DNA of 64,000 nt from Hanleya hanleyi (GCA_036873755.1 JAVTVY010037026.1:98715-162714), one strand, 5' to 3'. Positions 1-9,501 are shown, counted from the first letter of the stretch. The notes: generated by a model not told the origin, from the letters alone. Program-made: numbers and translations.

Positions 1-46
1 GAGCATTGACCAGAGCTCCACCCACTAGCAAGGCAATCGAGGCCAT
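1..46 (-). CDS. Start of a small hydrophobic viral protein, cut by the window edge
   Basis: An ATG at 46-44 on the minus strand opens a frame that runs uninterrupted to the window edge. Its first 15 residues are strongly hydrophobic and end in a Gly-Gly-Ala-Leu-Val stretch, as in a signal or membrane anchor. A TATAAAA lies just upstream. It continues the minus-strand series of viral genes to its right and has the same base composition. Only 15 codons are visible, so its identity is unknown. It is most likely the next gene of the endogenous virus. Confidence 0.35.
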   Translation of the reverse strand, partial: MASIALLVGGALVNA

Positions 47-72
47 GTTTTATACGCTGCTCCCGCTGGCAC

Positions 73-617
73 GGCTACTGTTCTTACCTTCTGACATCTT
101 TTAAGACATTATTGCATACGAAAAGGATCTTTTTTAATTGGTCGGTCCCCGTAGTTTCGGTCGGAACGACTGGCGTCAGGCGCGCTGCCGCTCGACGATC
201 GATTGGCTCTCTCACAAGCGGCGATCCTGAAAGTGCACGCGAGCGCAACATGTATCCCACGAGCAGAGCCCCTGCAATTCCTAAACTGCATAGTATATAA
301 GGAGCTCACTGTGGTCCAGCACTTCGTGCGTTTTCGACGGTCGGTTCGGTGTTTGAGGTGGCCGTCTCGGCAGCCTGTGACACTCCAGTGGGAGCAAGAC
401 GTTCCTTGACCTCCTTGAGCTCCATCTTCAGTCGTTCTTGTTTGGCCTTTCGCGGGGCAGCGCCCTTTCGTCCCGCTTCCACCTTTTTAGAGTTCTTTTC
501 ATCAGGCGCTGTCCCTTCCTGACTGAGGGTCTGCCGAGTCACTCTCACCAGTGGCTGATTCGCTTGTGGTTCCAGTAACCCCGTCATCATCGAACGTAGA
601 CGCATATGTCCGGGCAT
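73..617 (-). pseudogene. Viral coiled-coil and single-membrane-span protein, frameshifted
   Basis: The ATG at 617 opens a 103-residue frame whose middle is very rich in Lys, Arg, Glu and Ala (about residues 40-75), typical of a charged coiled coil. It stops at 306-308. Directly downstream another frame stays open to about 73 and encodes a Gly/Ala/Leu membrane segment followed by an Arg-rich tail, so one gene with a single-base shift near 306 is the simplest reading. A third frame, ending at 109, finishes in a DPFRMQ tail, which suggests a second shift near 135. The start overlaps the 3' end of the next viral gene by about 30 bp, as in compact viral genomes. The function is unknown; I infer a virion or host-membrane protein. 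Confidence 0.5.
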
Positions 618-911
618 GTGTGTCCAAATTGGCAGTGTTTAACAGTGATAAATAATGTGGTCAGGGGTGCTAAGAGCATTCCAAAGCGGTGGTATAGCTG
701 ACAGGTAGCATTGCTTAGCGCATGCTCAACGAAGGGGTCATCTTCTAGGTCAGCAACGAGCTTTGACTGATTTTCAGATGGAATGGGGAGCAAAGTGCTG
801 GCTGCCATGGCATAGAGCTGAAGTGCAGCTGTCCCCATGGTCTTAGTCATCTTAGCCCGCAAGCTCGCTTCGTAGCGAGCATACAGTTTGCCAACTTCTA
901 TATCGTCCAGG
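587..911 (-). pseudogene. C-terminal part of a conserved viral protein split by a retroelement
   Basis: The minus-strand frame from about 911 to 587 is coherent protein with helices and motifs such as KLYARYEA, AALQLYAMAAS and VKHCQFGHTC. Its N-terminal half is not adjacent: it resumes in the same orientation at 2282-2513. The two halves are separated by Penelope-like sequence in the opposite orientation. The first residues before 911 (GLKEAWWIERS) are encoded by the junction and retroelement sequence, not by the virus. The Cys and His near the end could bind metal, but this is not shown. From memory, similar proteins accompany capsid genes in Polinton-like elements of cnidarians and molluscs; the function is unknown. 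Confidence 0.6.
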
Positions 912-2281
912 CTTCTTTCAATCCACCAAGCTTCTTTCAATCCTATTGACGAGGGCCCTTCAGGAGGTAAAAGCATTTTGGGAAAGGTATTGCGCCACTA
1001 TTTCTAAGAACTCTGGCGTGGAATGTATGTGGATATTGAAAAACTCAAAATGTCTTACGGAAGAACTTGATGCTAAAGGTCACATACCGTACCGACATGT
1101 ATCAACATGGGATTTCTCGACTCTCGTAGATATATTAATGTCGGAAGCCATAAAGCATTCTTTAGCTCGACTACATACAAGAGATATCATTCATGGGATG
1201 TTTCTTTGTTTATAGAGTTGCTTGAATTTCTCATTAAAAATATCTATGTGAAATTTGGCAACACAATATATCAGCAGCATATAGGTATTCCAATGGTTAC
1301 TAATTGTGCACCCCTGTTGGCTGACCTGTATCTGTTCTCTTATGAATATGACTATATGCAGGCGCTTTCAAAAACCGATCCATTCAAAGCCCGTTCTGTC
1401 TCTTCACCAAACGCTATATAGACGATCTTCTCGCTGTGGATAATCGCTATATAAATGACGCAGTGAATGATATATATCCACCTTCACTGGATTTGAAGGA
1501 AACTACAGATAGCCCTACAGGCACATCTTTTTAGATCTCTATCTCTATAAAAATGAATGGGGCATTCTCTCTCGTCGACTTTATGACAAAAGATATGATT
1601 ACAATTTCGACATCGTTAACTATCCCTTTTTGGATAGTAATATTCCAGTGGGACCTGCATATGGCGTATACATATCTCGCTTAGTAGCATTTGCTAGATC
1701 CTGTGTTAAATGTGATGATTTTAACCAACGTCACACAACATTGTTGCAGAAACTTATAAAACAGGGATATTCCACCAAACGCCTCCACTCAAATTTTCTC
1801 AAATTTGGCGATACAAATCGCATGCTGATAGCAAAATACGAACGTAGCGTGCAAGATCTATGGCGCTACGTTTCGTAACTTGTGTCTAATTTCGCTTAAC
1901 CCGGGACTAGGGGCCGTATGAACCCATGTATTTCAAGATCATCATGGTAATCATATGAACAGTCACAATCAAAGCGTGACTGAGATACATCATTCTTTAG
2001 ATGACGACTTTACAACGAATATTATGGATTAAGAATACTGATCAGCGGTACGGATTTGATATTTTTGGAACATCATGATGTCTTGCCGGCATCATTGAAA
2101 ACTGTTGACCGCTTCTCTCTTGTAGGAAGCAAGCTTATGTTTATGTATACTATGATTGTCTTTTTGAATTTGGTGCTAATACTGTTATATGGAACATGAA
2201 ATAGGTCTTTGGATTATGGACGCGGATATTCTCTAATGGACGACGGTTGGATTATGAATGACGGACTAGACGCTTGTAATT
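911..2281 (+). mobile_element. 5'-truncated Penelope-like retroelement inside a viral gene
   Basis: Plus-strand remnants of a Penelope-like reverse transcriptase run through several frames between 946 and 1878. They include the GIPM motif with CAPLLADLYLF (about 1285-1340), the YIDDLL catalytic box (about 1415) and the C-terminal RLVAFARSC block. A 3' non-coding tail follows from 1880 to 2281. Nucleotide identity is high to the copy at 38.64-39.87 kb, and the tail matches those at 15.97 and 35.22 kb, which end at the same AATTACAAGCGT terminus (reverse complement at 2270-2281). Frameshifts and stops (for example near 1420 and 1533) make it dead. On the left the boundary shows a short CTTCTTTCAATCC duplication at about 912-941. 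Confidence 0.85.
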
Positions 2282-2513
2282 CGACCTGGTCCGGTGTAAT
2301 GACCTTCCCCATGTACTCCTTGGCCTGTCCTCCGCCGGCCAATGCTGCTAGTCTTTCGCGTTTACTAGCAATAGTCATCCCGGCGGCTCCTATGGAGCTA
2401 GATCGAGACCTTGCGATTCCGGCTGCTGCGCCGTCGTGGCAACTAGATGTAGCCGCATTGGCGGCACGACCGTCGGCCTCTTCTTCCAACAGCTTGTCAG
2501 CAATCCATGTTTG
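2282..2513 (-). pseudogene. N-terminal part of the split viral protein
   Basis: This minus-strand frame is open from a stop at 2514 down to the retroelement junction at 2282. It is rich in Ala, Gly, Ser and Arg and contains EEEADGRAANAATSS, IASKRERLAALAGG and GQAKEYMGKV. No ATG lies between the upstream stop and the conserved part, so the original start has been lost upstream. Beyond 2282 the reading frame continues into retroelement sequence. This is the N-terminal half of the gene whose C-terminal half lies at 587-911. Its neighbour to the right on the same strand is the packaging ATPase. Confidence 0.55.
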
Positions 2514-2686
2514 CTACGTACGTGGCCCATATCACTTGCGCGTGCCGCTGGCAAAAGTTAACACTATGACTTACGTACCACTTCAGTTTAATATAATCGT
2601 AAATGATATACACAAAGGCCCCGAGAGTAAGAATCTGGCAAAGCAGTAGCACTTCCCACATTTACGGCCTAAACAACAGTTAACGG
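2514..2686. other. Short non-coding gap between viral genes
   Basis: About 170 bp between the split viral gene and the ATPase. It probably contains the lost 5' end of the split gene and its promoter, but I see no clear motif. Confidence 0.3.
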
Positions 2687-3287
2687 TTAGCTAACAACCA
2701 TATATGCAGCCGGCTGGTCAGTTTTTAGCAGGAGTTTTGCATGTTTTGTCTCTGCCAGCAGCGTTCTAGTTTTGAGTCGCTCATCTCTTGTTGGAATAAC
2801 ATCGTTCTCGTGGAGGCACTCTTCAAAAGAATCGCGGTCCTTACAGTGAAACAGAGCGCAGTCAAGACCGAGTTGTACTTCTGGGTCAGCACCCAAACGC
2901 TCTGCTCTGTGTGGCGGCCACTGAAGGCTAGCGCAGACAGCCTGTCTTTCTTTTTGGTTAGAGCCTTGCTTGCGGCACAGTCGTCAATGATGTACAAAGT
3001 GTGTTCTCCGGCAAATAGGCAATAGAATGCTCGCAGATAGTCGTGGAGGCGCTCGCCGGGGTCGACTAAGTAGATCTCTGGGTCAGCCCAGACCCAATGT
3101 CGGGCTAGCGAATCGTGGGACAAAGGATGACGATGTGCTCAAAGACACCACGGAAGTGGCCTTCGAGTAGGTCAAGGGCGACAACTGTCTTACCACACCC
3201 TGTCTGGCCACATATAATAGCGGAGTGGGGGTCTTTGGGAAGCAGTAGGGCTGCGCGATTAAGTGAGCACTTCATTGAGTCGGCCAT
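2687..3287 (-). pseudogene. FtsK/HerA-type genome-packaging ATPase, frameshifted
   Basis: The product would be the motor that pumps viral DNA into the capsid. The N-terminal frame (ATG at 3287) has a textbook Walker A, GQTGCGKT. The middle frame (about 3123-2890) has a Walker B of the form LYIIDDC followed by GRHTEQSVWVLTQKYNS, the conserved sensor region of Polinton-like packaging ATPases. The third frame (about 2890-2687) carries the C-terminal helices. Frameshifts near 3110 and near 2890 break the gene. The intact length would be about 200 residues, short but typical for this viral family. Its start overlaps the 3' end of the capsid gene by 29 bp, so capsid and ATPase were probably transcribed together. 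Confidence 0.8.
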
Positions 3288-4548
3288 CCTCGATATTCAT
3301 TTGTGCATCCATGACGATGTACAGATAAACGTTCAATGTGCCGGGGCCGTCTGCTTCTTTTGTGATCTGGATGGTGATGCCCTCGCTGGCATTCACCACT
3401 CTTCGGCCGCTCCCATGTAGTCCATCATCGTCCGTGGCTCGCAGATCCAGCCATAGTGCATATTTTGTGGTCAGGAACTCCCCCAGGTAGACGTCTGCCA
3501 GATCCAGGTCTTTTGCGGCCATTGCAACCTCGGATTGACGTTTACTACCGGCTGCGAACTCTTTCTTGGTCTCATCCCACAGCTGGTGCGCTCTCAGTCC
3601 TTGACTGTACGGCTGATTCGGCATCCCTTCGATGCACACCTCTACCTTCGTGATGAGGGGATTATAGAAGTCCTCAGTGTCGCGATTCCAGGGGACAGGT
3701 TGTTCGAACAGCATGAGAATGCCCTTCATGCTGCGAGCGGGTACGTTCAGGTTGATGTTTCAGAGAGTGCCAGACTTGTTACGTGTCAGTTTGCGGTGGC
3801 GGAGCACCCTGTCGTAGAGGATGGCTATGCGTCATGCATACTGGGTTCGGATCAATCTAGCGAGATCATTCTGCGTGACCATTTCGAACTCTAGGCAGAC
3901 GTTTTCAATATTGTAACTGGCAGCTTCATCATCCTCTGCGACGATCACGCGACTGTAATCGTTGAATGCCAGTTCGTACTCCAGACGATCACCAAGCGCA
4001 CTTTGGTAGAAAGGCATGTGGCTGTCCAGCAACTCGAAGTCAAGCGGGACAAAGAAGCGGTTGCCGTATGCCCGTGCTATGGCTTTATCTGTTTTATTGT
4101 TTTCAGCATTCGCGGCACCAACCCGAAGCTTTGTCGTGTTCTTGGTTCTGCCAGTATCTATACCCTGGTAGGCTGCATTATTGCGCTCTTTAGCTGTTTT
4201 CCACAGGTCGCGATAGCAGTGGTATACGTCGGAGTCGTCAATGCTCATAACCTCGTTGCCGCTGATTTTGATTGTTGTCTTCTGTATGATTGCGCGGCCC
4301 AGATTCTGAACCACGGTTCGATTCACGTCGGATGATTTCAGTTCGATGTTGAAGGCGAGGCGGGCGGTCCCCGGAACGATAACATCGTTCGCTCCGAGAT
4401 TGGGGAAGCGCACCAGTAGCTGTTGGTTCTGATCGATAGTGCTGGGGTTGTTTGTGATCACAACTGCCTGGCGAACCCCCTTGATCCCAAGTGGCTCACG
4501 AAGTCTGCGGTAGGGATTAAGCTTGCGACCGTATTGTGAAGAAGCCAT
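3259..4548 (-). pseudogene. Major capsid protein of a Polinton/adinto-like virus, broken
   Basis: The N-terminal frame (ATG 4548 to 3832, 238 residues) and the C-terminal frame (3729-3259, 156 residues) are collinear pieces of one protein of about 430 residues, the size of a double-jelly-roll capsid. Alternating beta-type segments, a GTARLAFNIEL strand and the C-terminal LDLRATDDDGLHGSGRR and YIVMDAQMNIEDGR blocks match what I remember of capsid proteins in invertebrate Polinton-like elements. A frameshift near 3835 and an in-frame TGA at 3760-3762 separate the pieces. Only 32 bp separate its start from the divergent gene at 4581. The assignment rests on motif memory and position beside the ATPase, not on a structure comparison. 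Confidence 0.65.
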
Positions 4549-4580
4549 CTTATTGAAGTGATAAGCTGTGATAGTTCAAT

Positions 4581-5879
4581 ATGGCAGACTATGATGTTGA
4601 TACCGGCCGTTTCGAAGAGACAGAAACGAGGAGGGACGAGGAAACGGACGATGTCGATTTGTCAACAGGCAGCGTGGGTCCTTCGGACGCGCAAGCGCAG
4701 GAAGGTGAGCGCCCTCTCTCTCTTCAGCAAGAGTTAGTCCAGACAACTGTCGATGACTACTACAACTACCAGGCAGAGAGGGGGCTTACTCCTAACCTAG
4801 GTAGGGATTATTCGAAGTTTGAAGTCACGATTGACGGGAAGCTGCGCCTTGTGGCTTACCCCAACTTGGACTTAATTAACCTTCGTACAGGCCGACCTCT
4901 CTCCATGTCCACAGTAGCTGTGGGGGCGTGGCGGTAGCAACGCGATTCGGGATGAACTAGGGTTTACAGACTGGCGCAGACAGTCATCGACAAAGCTGCC
5001 CCCTCAGGCTGTGGTAGCTCTACAGACAGCGAGCGAAGAGCTTGGTGGGGCTGCAGCGGCGGTCGAAAGCGTTGAACTCCAGGACCTCGACGGAAGAGCC
5101 AAGGTAGCCACAGACGCTGTTCAGAAAATGGAAACGGCCTTCACGGACGTGCAAATCGATGAAGTCCTCGGCACCATGCGCGACCCCCCTTTAAATCTCC
5201 GAGAGCTGCGTTGGCTTCACAAGGCCCTCCAGACCATTCAGGGTGAGCTCACCAACAACCTGGCCAAGCTGTCAGCATTGGATGACCGCAATGCTCTCGA
5301 GGAAGGAAAACTCAATGAGGCTGACGCAGATGAGTTCTCTCGAAGGCGCGTCGCGGAGCGCGTTCGAGAACTAAAGGATGAGAGGGCCGCCCGCATTGAG
5401 GCTGCAACTGCCAGTCGGGAGGCTCTTCGCTCAAAGATTAATCGAATCCATGAGGCGATAAACCGCGTCCTCAACGAAGATACTACCCTGGCTGAGCGAC
5501 TTCGCACATTGTTCAGAGAGCAGGGGATAACCATTGTTAGCATCCTCACTGCGCTGGGCTTCATCGTGGCCATCCTAGTGCTTGCTTTAACGGGCGGGGG
5601 CACCCCGGCCCCAACACCGACTCCTTCCAAGGCAGTCGTTCCGACGAGCGGGACTGTAAAAGAGTGGATCAAGAAACACCTACACACCCTCGGCCGAATC
5701 CTCGCAAAGCTTGCCGGGAAAGTCGCGGCGTCGCTGCCCGGCATAATTGGGAGCATTGTTTCCTGGCTTCTTAGCCTTATTTCGAAAGTGCTGGATGTCT
5801 TGCAGAGAATATTTGGTCCTTGGTTGTTACGGCTGCGGGGCTGCTTTATGTGGTGACTCGCGACTGGCTAACGAAATAG
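4581..5879 (+). pseudogene. Viral coiled-coil/transmembrane protein, frameshifted
   Basis: Two long frames form one gene. The first (ATG 4581 to 4937) has an acidic N-terminus and a compact domain (SKFEVTIDGKLRL, LDLINLRTGRP). A shift near 4925-4935 leads into the second frame, open to 5856. That frame has a long charged coiled coil (about 5050-5500), a hydrophobic segment at about 5530-5600 (SILTALGFIVAILVLAL), a Pro/Thr linker and an amphipathic helical region (IKKHLHTLGRILAKLAGKV). A second shift near 5815 leads to a hydrophobic tail ending at 5879, where it overlaps the convergent gene by 12 bp. From memory this architecture recurs beside capsid genes in cnidarian and molluscan viruses. 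A virion membrane or membrane-remodelling role is inference. Confidence 0.6.
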
Positions 5880-7217
5880 CCAAATGGTCACCAGCCCAGC
5901 TACGATGACACCGACGATGATTGCGGTCTTTTCGTCGTCGTGTTGACTAGTTGGGACGGTGGAGGCAGCGACATCTCGCGAGGAGTGAACGGCATGATCC
6001 AGCGTCGCGGTCTTGGCACTCGCCGTGGGAACGGCATGATCCAGCGTCGCGGTCTTGCCACTCGCCGTGGGAACCACTCCTTTTTCTCCCGTATCTCCTT
6101 CTGTGTTTGGACTGTGAGCGACTGTTACGTTAACGTCCGCGTTCTCGCAAAGTTTTTGGTTTTCTGTTGCAACTACGATCTCATTGTTGTAACCGGCAAT
6201 AGGGCCTATGCGGAGCAACATGTCACTGGGGGCCATGTACAGACCGATTCCGAACACATAGTTAACTTTGGAGCCTGCGTACTGCAGGACGTCTTGGTAG
6301 CGTTTTATCGCTGATGAGAGGTCAGCTGGAGAGGAGACCGCATCCTCGATGTTGGCGAGAAACTGCTTCTGCGCGTCAAATGCTGTGCCCTCTCCTAAGA
6401 TTCGTGTGCGCGTCTGAGCCTGGGCGCCGAGGATGGCCCATACATACGTTCGAATGGAATCATTAAGACGCTCGACGCCGGCATGTGTGAAGCCCTGCGA
6501 TCTGTCCAGCATGAACGTTGTCCACGCCTTGTCAGCCTCCGATCCCTGTGCAATGTAGTCAATGTGAAAGTGTTTTTTTTCGGAAAGTAAACGAATGCCA
6601 GGTTGGCCTGCGTGTGTGGCATAGAAGTAAATCGTTCCTATGCCATTGTTTTCGCTCTGCTGCTGTCTCCAGCCGGTGTGCGGCGACATCCCAAACTCTG
6701 CACAGATGCGCTCATATGCTCTGCGGTCAAATGGATTGTTAAATGCCGCCCAGGCGTCGTCTTGTGGGAGCGGTGCCTGAATCTCTTTTAGGATCCGCCT
6801 GATCTGAAAGTAGACATGGAAGGTGTAGAGGGCCTGGGTGTGGCTAGCAGTTCGCGCGGTCCCTGTTCCAGCGGAAACGACAGCCGCTAGGTGGTCGCTC
6901 ACAGACACGCCGCAGCCGGTCGTGGCGCACCACACGGCGAAATTCAGCTGATTCTGCCAAAACTGCAAGGGATTAGAGCGCCACGCCTGAACAAGCTGGT
7001 CGCTTTTCACTTTAGGCAGACAGTATTTCACAAATATATTAGGAAACTGGGCCGCAAAGTCACCACTTGCTGTGTTCTCTAAGTTCACTAAGATATCTTG
7101 ATGAGTGATTGTCGTCCTTGTAACACTTCGTGCAGTCGTAGACGACGTTCCAGCGGTGTACACCCCGCCCACTTGGTAGATGGCGTTTACATTGAAGCTA
7201 AAGGCGTGTCTATCCAT
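5868..7217 (-). CDS. Conserved viral protein with C-terminal membrane anchor, intact frame
   Basis: This is the longest unbroken viral frame, 449 codons from the ATG at 7217; an upstream GTG at 7241 would add eight residues, but the ATG is preferred. The body is a globular alpha/beta domain with blocks such as FPNIFVKYCLPKVKSD, NPLQFWQNQLNFAVW and YTFHVYFQIRRILKEIQ. A low-complexity Thr/Ala linker contains a perfect-register 14-residue duplication encoded by two 42-bp repeats at 5988-6071. The last 20 residues are a hydrophobic anchor (IIVGVIVAGLVTIWLF). It lies 39 bp from the divergent penton-like gene. The function is unknown; a tail-anchored virion or receptor-contact protein is a guess. 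Confidence 0.6.
   Translation of the reverse strand: MDRHAFSFNVNAIYQVGGVYTAGTSSTTARSVTRTTITHQDILVNLENTASGDFAAQFPNIFVKYCLPKVKSDQLVQAWRSNPLQFWQNQLNFAVWCATTGCGVSVSDHLAAVVSAGTGTARTASHTQALYTFHVYFQIRRILKEIQAPLPQDDAWAAFNNPFDRRAYERICAEFGMSPHTGWRQQQSENNGIGTIYFYATHAGQPGIRLLSEKKHFHIDYIAQGSEADKAWTTFMLDRSQGFTHAGVERLNDSIRTYVWAILGAQAQTRTRILGEGTAFDAQKQFLANIEDAVSSPADLSSAIKRYQDVLQYAGSKVNYVFGIGLYMAPSDMLLRIGPIAGYNNEIVVATENQKLCENADVNVTVAHSPNTEGDTGEKGVVPTASGKTATLDHAVPTASAKTATLDHAVHSSRDVAASTVPTSQHDDEKTAIIVGVIVAGLVTIWLFR
5988..6071. repeat. Two tandem 42-bp units inside a viral reading frame
   Basis: Units 5988-6029 and 6030-6071 are almost identical. Being a multiple of three, the duplication adds 14 residues to the linker before the C-terminal anchor without breaking the frame. 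Confidence 0.9.
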
Positions 7218-7256
7218 GCGCAATCCTTGCTGGTTTAGCACATCGTGTGGCCGGCT

Positions 7257-7946
7257 ATGTATGTAACACTGAGCAACATTCTAAATGGCGCAACAATCGA
7301 CCTCACGCATGCGCTCAAGAACCAAAACGGACAATACAAAGTAGCACTGCTCGAGCTCACTTTCTACCCACTATGGGAGAATGTCCCAGTCGGAACTAGC
7401 TTCTCTGTCCGCGGAAAGCTTGTGGTTGTCCCTAGCGGTTATTACAACGTCTGTTCCCTTAATAAAGAGGTCTTCAAGCCACACGGGGCGGGCCTGGAGA
7501 TAAACCATGCCACTGGTCGGCTGAAGTTGACGACCGACAATAGCATACAACTACTTGGCCTTGCGCGGCTTCTGCGGTTCTCAGATCCTGACAGTACCCT
7601 TACTGGGACAGTGCAGGGCGACAGCTTCCCCACACTAGCACCCCATAAAGAAGTGTTCGCTCACCTGGGTGAGGTGAGCACATCACACAATCTAGTGGGG
7701 AAGGCAGTCGAGACGGCTGGCACCAGCCCTGCGTACCCTTGTGTGGCCTACCCTTCCACTCTTCTGAGATCTATATCTGTGACCGGTGAAGGAATAAACT
7801 GCGGAAAAACCATTTCTTTGCTTAATCCACAGTATAAGCCACTAATATCTGGCCCTATCCCGCAGCTAACGTTCTCCCTGTTAGATAAATCAGATACACC
7901 CAGTAAAGACCGCTTTTATGAGTGTAATTCTTGATATTCATCCCTG
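7257..7946 (+). pseudogene. Penton-like (minor capsid) protein, late frameshift
   Basis: The ATG at 7257 is chosen over the in-frame GTG at 7245. The N-terminus (MYVTLSNIL, then YKVALLELTFYPLWEN) and the later blocks HLGEVSTSHNLVG, PSTLLRSI, NPQYKPL and IPQLTFSLLD match, from memory, the single-jelly-roll penton proteins of Polinton-like elements. They cap the capsid vertices. The main frame ends at 7934. Another frame supplies a beta-strand-like tail ending at 7946, so a shift near 7900-7915 is likely. It is divergent from the anchored gene on its left and is followed seven bases later by the next plus-strand gene. Confidence 0.6.
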
Positions 7947-7952
7947 ACAACG

Positions 7953-8765
7953 ATGGTTGAATCCGCAGGACCCAGATGCAGTGATTTGGCCTTCAGCGAG
8001 ATCGTTGATACCATGCGGTTTGGCTAGGCAGGTTACACCGACCGCCTATACGGCTTTCAGTTCAGAAACGGCTTATACCATCGAAAGAAGCTTACGCCAG
8101 GAAGAACCACAGATGTAAATTTCAAAGACCTTGAAGATATTATCACGGGAAACTCACGGACGCACGTGAGACATAGCCTCGTTAAAACGGAAAACGGACA
8201 ATGGACTCTCGCCGAAAGTGACAATATGGGCTGTCTCATTGACCTTAATGTGGTCGAATCGGGAGTACAGGTCGATAAAGCCGGGTTTGTGAGAAAAGTT
8301 TTAAATCGAGGTACGGCATTCCTGTCCTACAGTCCGGTTGAAAACAACGTCAAAATACACCTCCAGGACTGGAAATTCTATATAAGAAGCACTGATCCTC
8401 GAGGGGCTCTAGTAATAAATACGTCGTTAACCGCCCTGACCACTCTTCCTCCAGACTCAACTATCGTTGCTGCAATACTGTTACCGCCTGCTCCCGCTCA
8501 CGATAGATTCGTGGACATACTACCAGATCTCAAGATAAAGTGGCACGATAAGCACGCTGATCAAGATTTGCGGATTTTCTTTGCTCTTAGCCCAGTTAAA
8601 AAGCCTGTCGTGCATCTGTCGTTAGAGGGCGTAACTACACGAGTAGGGAACGATGTGACCGTGGGCAATATATTCCTAGCTGAAGGCGTCAGCTTAAAAT
8701 CTCTCAAGGTGTTCAACCGGCCCTTGGATAACCTTGAGCTAGAAATTATTGACAACAGCATATAG
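7953..8765 (+). pseudogene. Conserved viral structural-type protein with an early stop
   Basis: An ATG at 7953 starts a frame that runs to 8765 (270 codons) except for one TAG at 8025-8027. On both sides of the stop the protein reads coherently (DTMRFG before, GYTDRLYGFQFRNG after), so this is a nonsense mutation. The rest is rich in predicted beta strands, with NFKDLEDII, KIHLQDWKFYIRSTDPRG and ALTTLPPDSTIV. It resembles virion surface or capsid-associated proteins in fold style only. I know it as a recurrent uncharacterised neighbour of penton genes. If translation restarted at 8166, a 199-residue fragment would still be made. Confidence 0.55.
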
Positions 8766-8772
8766 ATTTATC

Positions 8773-9372
8773 ATGGGACTATATCCAACATTGAACGAGG
8801 CCGAATCCGCGCATGACTACAGGCTAAAGCACATCTGTGATATACAGCATGAACTCTCCTAAGATCGTGATTCCCGGTCGAGCTTGTACAAAAAATACCG
8901 CAAAGCGGTGAATGCTTTAGATGGCGTGGACTCTGCGCTTGCCACAGTGGCTTTGGGCCTCGGCACGACTGGGGTCGGCCTCTTGTCGACTATAATTGCC
9001 GCACCCGTTGTTGTAGCACAGGAAGTCTCGGCTCTTTCGAGTGGTTTGACTGGAATAGCTTGCAAGTTTATATCTCGACGCCTGACCATCAAAGCTAAAA
9101 AACACGATGAAATTCGCGTCCTAGCGTCTTCAAAACTGGATTCCATCGCAGATGTTATCTCGCAAGCACTTGTGGATAACAAGATTTCTGATAGCGAATT
9201 CCGTCACATCCTAGCGGAGAAATCTAAATATGATGCGATGAAAAACGCTATCAGGACTAAATCGTTGAAAGCATCACATATCAGCCAGGAAGAAAAAAAC
9301 GAACTTCTGAAGCAAGGCAGGGAGGAAGCAAGGAAACAGTTTGCCAGGGTAATCGAAATAGAATCACGATAA
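8773..9372 (+). pseudogene. Viral double-hydrophobic protein with basic helical tail, early stop
   Basis: The ATG at 8773 opens a frame carried through to 9372 except for one TAA at 8860-8862. After the stop the protein has YKKYRKAVNALDGV, then two Gly/Ala/Val-rich hydrophobic stretches (about 8930-9075), then FISRRLTIKAKKHDEIR and a long charged helix. This arrangement looks like a membrane-inserting hairpin followed by a coiled coil. It follows the preceding gene by eight bases. Comparable proteins accompany these viruses in cnidarian genomes according to memory. Function unknown. Confidence 0.55.
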
Positions 9373-9409
9373 ACTGCTTTCTACAGTCGGAACCGTGGGA
9401 ACCACTACA

Positions 9410-9472
9410 ATGTCCGCACGAACACCCTTAGTAGTTAGGCCTTTTTTTCGGCGCATTATTATATCATGTTAA
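9410..9472 (+). CDS. Possible 20-residue basic/hydrophobic viral peptide
   Basis: A short ATG-to-TAA frame lies between two viral genes. It is hydrophobic and arginine-rich (PFFRR). Very small virion peptides occur in related viruses, but chance is nearly as good an explanation. Confidence 0.25.
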   Translation: MSARTPLVVRPFFRRIIISC

Positions 9473-9492
9473 AGCCATGGCTGACACTGCAA

Positions 9493-9501
9493 TATATATA
9501 A
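9493..9501 (+). promoter_or_regulatory. TATA-like element before the last viral gene
   Basis: TATATATAA ends six bases before the ATG at 9508. The spacing is short for a conventional TATA box, so transcription might start almost at the ATG, or the motif is fortuitous. Confidence 0.3.

Noticed and set aside
2209..2649. 146-codon plus-strand frame
   Set aside because: Spans the PLE/virus junction and is the antisense of the N-terminal viral fragment.
5238..5756. 172-codon minus-strand frame
   Set aside because: Antisense shadow of the viral coiled-coil gene, Arg/Ser-rich composition without structure.
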